From positions 1 to 31,503 of the forward strand of contig CAIYMZ010000123.1 of NCBI GenBank assembly GCA_903927415.1: a stretch of 31,503 bases of DNA, in the 5' to 3' direction. Positions 31,122 through 31,503 of the stretch are shown here, in pieces (position 1 is the first letter of the stretch; each line of letters begins with the position of its first letter). The position numbers and the translations under genes were made by a program. Under the pieces are notes generated by a model. It was not told the DNA's origin and ran no database searches. It was given only the letters and a program-made list of their open reading frames with translations. The stretch comes from an uncultured Alphaproteobacteria bacterium (GTDB taxonomy: Bacteria; Pseudomonadota; Alphaproteobacteria; Rickettsiales; UBA1997).

Positions 31122-31503
31122 CTGTAAAAAATAGTTGTGTTTTTAATGCGTAATTGTCCCGGTGCGATTCCAAAAAAATCTTGTTTAGTGAATTTTTTTT
31201 CAGCGAAAAAATCAAAAATTTTTTGGTAATTTTTTCTTTCGGAATCGTCGAGAATGATTCTGCCATCTGGCTTTAAAGCTTCAATCGCATTTTTAGCGCA
31301 TTCGAATCTTTTGAGGGAGTCGATGATGATGAAGTCGAATTTTTTTCCAGAATTTTTAGGAAAATTTTCGTAGAAAATGTTGGTAAGGCCGTCGAGCATT
31401 AAGTGCAATTCGACATTTTTGTAATGGACCCCGCAACAAGTGCGGGGTGACAAATTGGGAGTGCGGGGTGACAAATTGGGAGTGCGGGGTGACAAATTGG
31501 GAA
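31118..31503 (-). CDS. C-terminal part of a class I SAM-dependent methyltransferase (partial, runs off the right edge)
   Basis: The frame is open from the edge. The last 90 residues match the second half of a SAM methyltransferase: KKFDFIIIDSLKRFECAKNA, ALKPDGRIILDDSER, a helix, then KQDFFGIAPGQLRIKNTTIF. The SAM-binding glycine motif should be further upstream, outside the window. Between them the frame reads through three 21-nt repeats and a hairpin (31428-31501) giving PNLSPRT three times, so the enzyme is interrupted in frame by a repeat. Apparent starts within the repeats are only TTG codons. Confidence 0.68.
   Translation of the reverse strand, partial: PNLSPRTPNLSPRTPNLSPRTCCGVHYKNVELHLMLDGLTNIFYENFPKNSGKKFDFIIIDSLKRFECAKNAIEALKPDGRIILDDSERKNYQKIFDFFAEKKFTKQDFFGIAPGQLRIKNTTIFYR
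31428..31501. repeat. Hairpin plus three 21-nt tandem repeats inside the methyltransferase gene
   Basis: ACCCCGCA (31428-31435) pairs with TGCGGGGT (31441-31448). A 21-nt unit, AGTGCGGGGTGACAAATTGG plus one G, is repeated three times (31439-31459, 31460-31480, 31481-31501). Each unit adds seven residues and keeps the frame. The array may continue past the window edge. Confidence 0.93.

Noticed and set aside
1..31503. Insertion sequence, prophage or integrase
   Set aside because: No transposase, integrase or phage structural gene is encoded in any frame. The repeats are all non-autonomous.

Overview
The window is AT-rich, densely coded alphaproteobacterial DNA, most likely from the Rickettsiales or a close relative. 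Evidence for this is a nuoH-nuoI-nuoJ run of complex I genes, pgpA beside dapE, flavin-dependent ThyX, a very large VirB6-type type IV secretion protein, an ankyrin-repeat protein, and many short palindromic elements inserted in frame inside genes, as in Rickettsia palindromic elements. Genes for His (hisG), Ile/Val (ilvC), Pro (proB) and Lys/peptidoglycan (dapE) precursors suggest a lineage less reduced than Rickettsia itself. That placement is inference; no rRNA lies in the window.

Layout. 1-4013 (minus strand): nuoJ (cut by the edge), nuoI, nuoH, pgpA, dapE. 4097-6884 (plus): serS, rpsT, secF and a small unknown gene. 6888-12665 (minus): an SH3-domain secreted protein coupled to glmU, ilvC, a beta-carbonic anhydrase coupled to a SulP transporter, a 164-nt hairpin and a small secreted protein. 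12858-13574 (minus): a TauE/SafE permease, divergent from 13630-18803 (plus): an outer-membrane barrel protein, hisG with a triplicated N-terminal insert, and virB6. 18796-20928 (minus): uvrC with four in-frame repeat insertions and no C-terminal HhH region. 21023-26747 (plus): thyX, tatA, exoD-like, rho, an OmpA-like lipoprotein, proB. 26952-31503: an accessory island with an ankyrin protein (plus), then on the minus strand a methyltransferase fragment, a 132-residue protein and a 667-residue protein. No gene-free stretch exceeds 300 bases; most spacers over 80 bases contain a palindrome or short tandem repeat.

Two things stand out. First, the three unknown accessory proteins at the right end appear to share a helical repeat unit of about 60 residues: at least six or seven copies in the 667-residue protein, one in the 132-residue protein and perhaps half a unit near the C-terminus of the ankyrin protein. 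I do not recognise the family. A decayed copy of the proB 3' end lies beyond the ankyrin gene, suggesting that this gene was inserted at proB. Second, the window holds at least six kinds of palindromic element, several sharing GTCA...TGAC ends although their interiors are unrelated. They occupy spacers, supply a start codon (exoD-like) or a stop codon (667-residue protein), and lengthen UvrC, HisG and the SH3 protein in frame.

Coordinates of genes rest on reading frames and family start positions. Family assignments come from recognised motifs, not from database searches.
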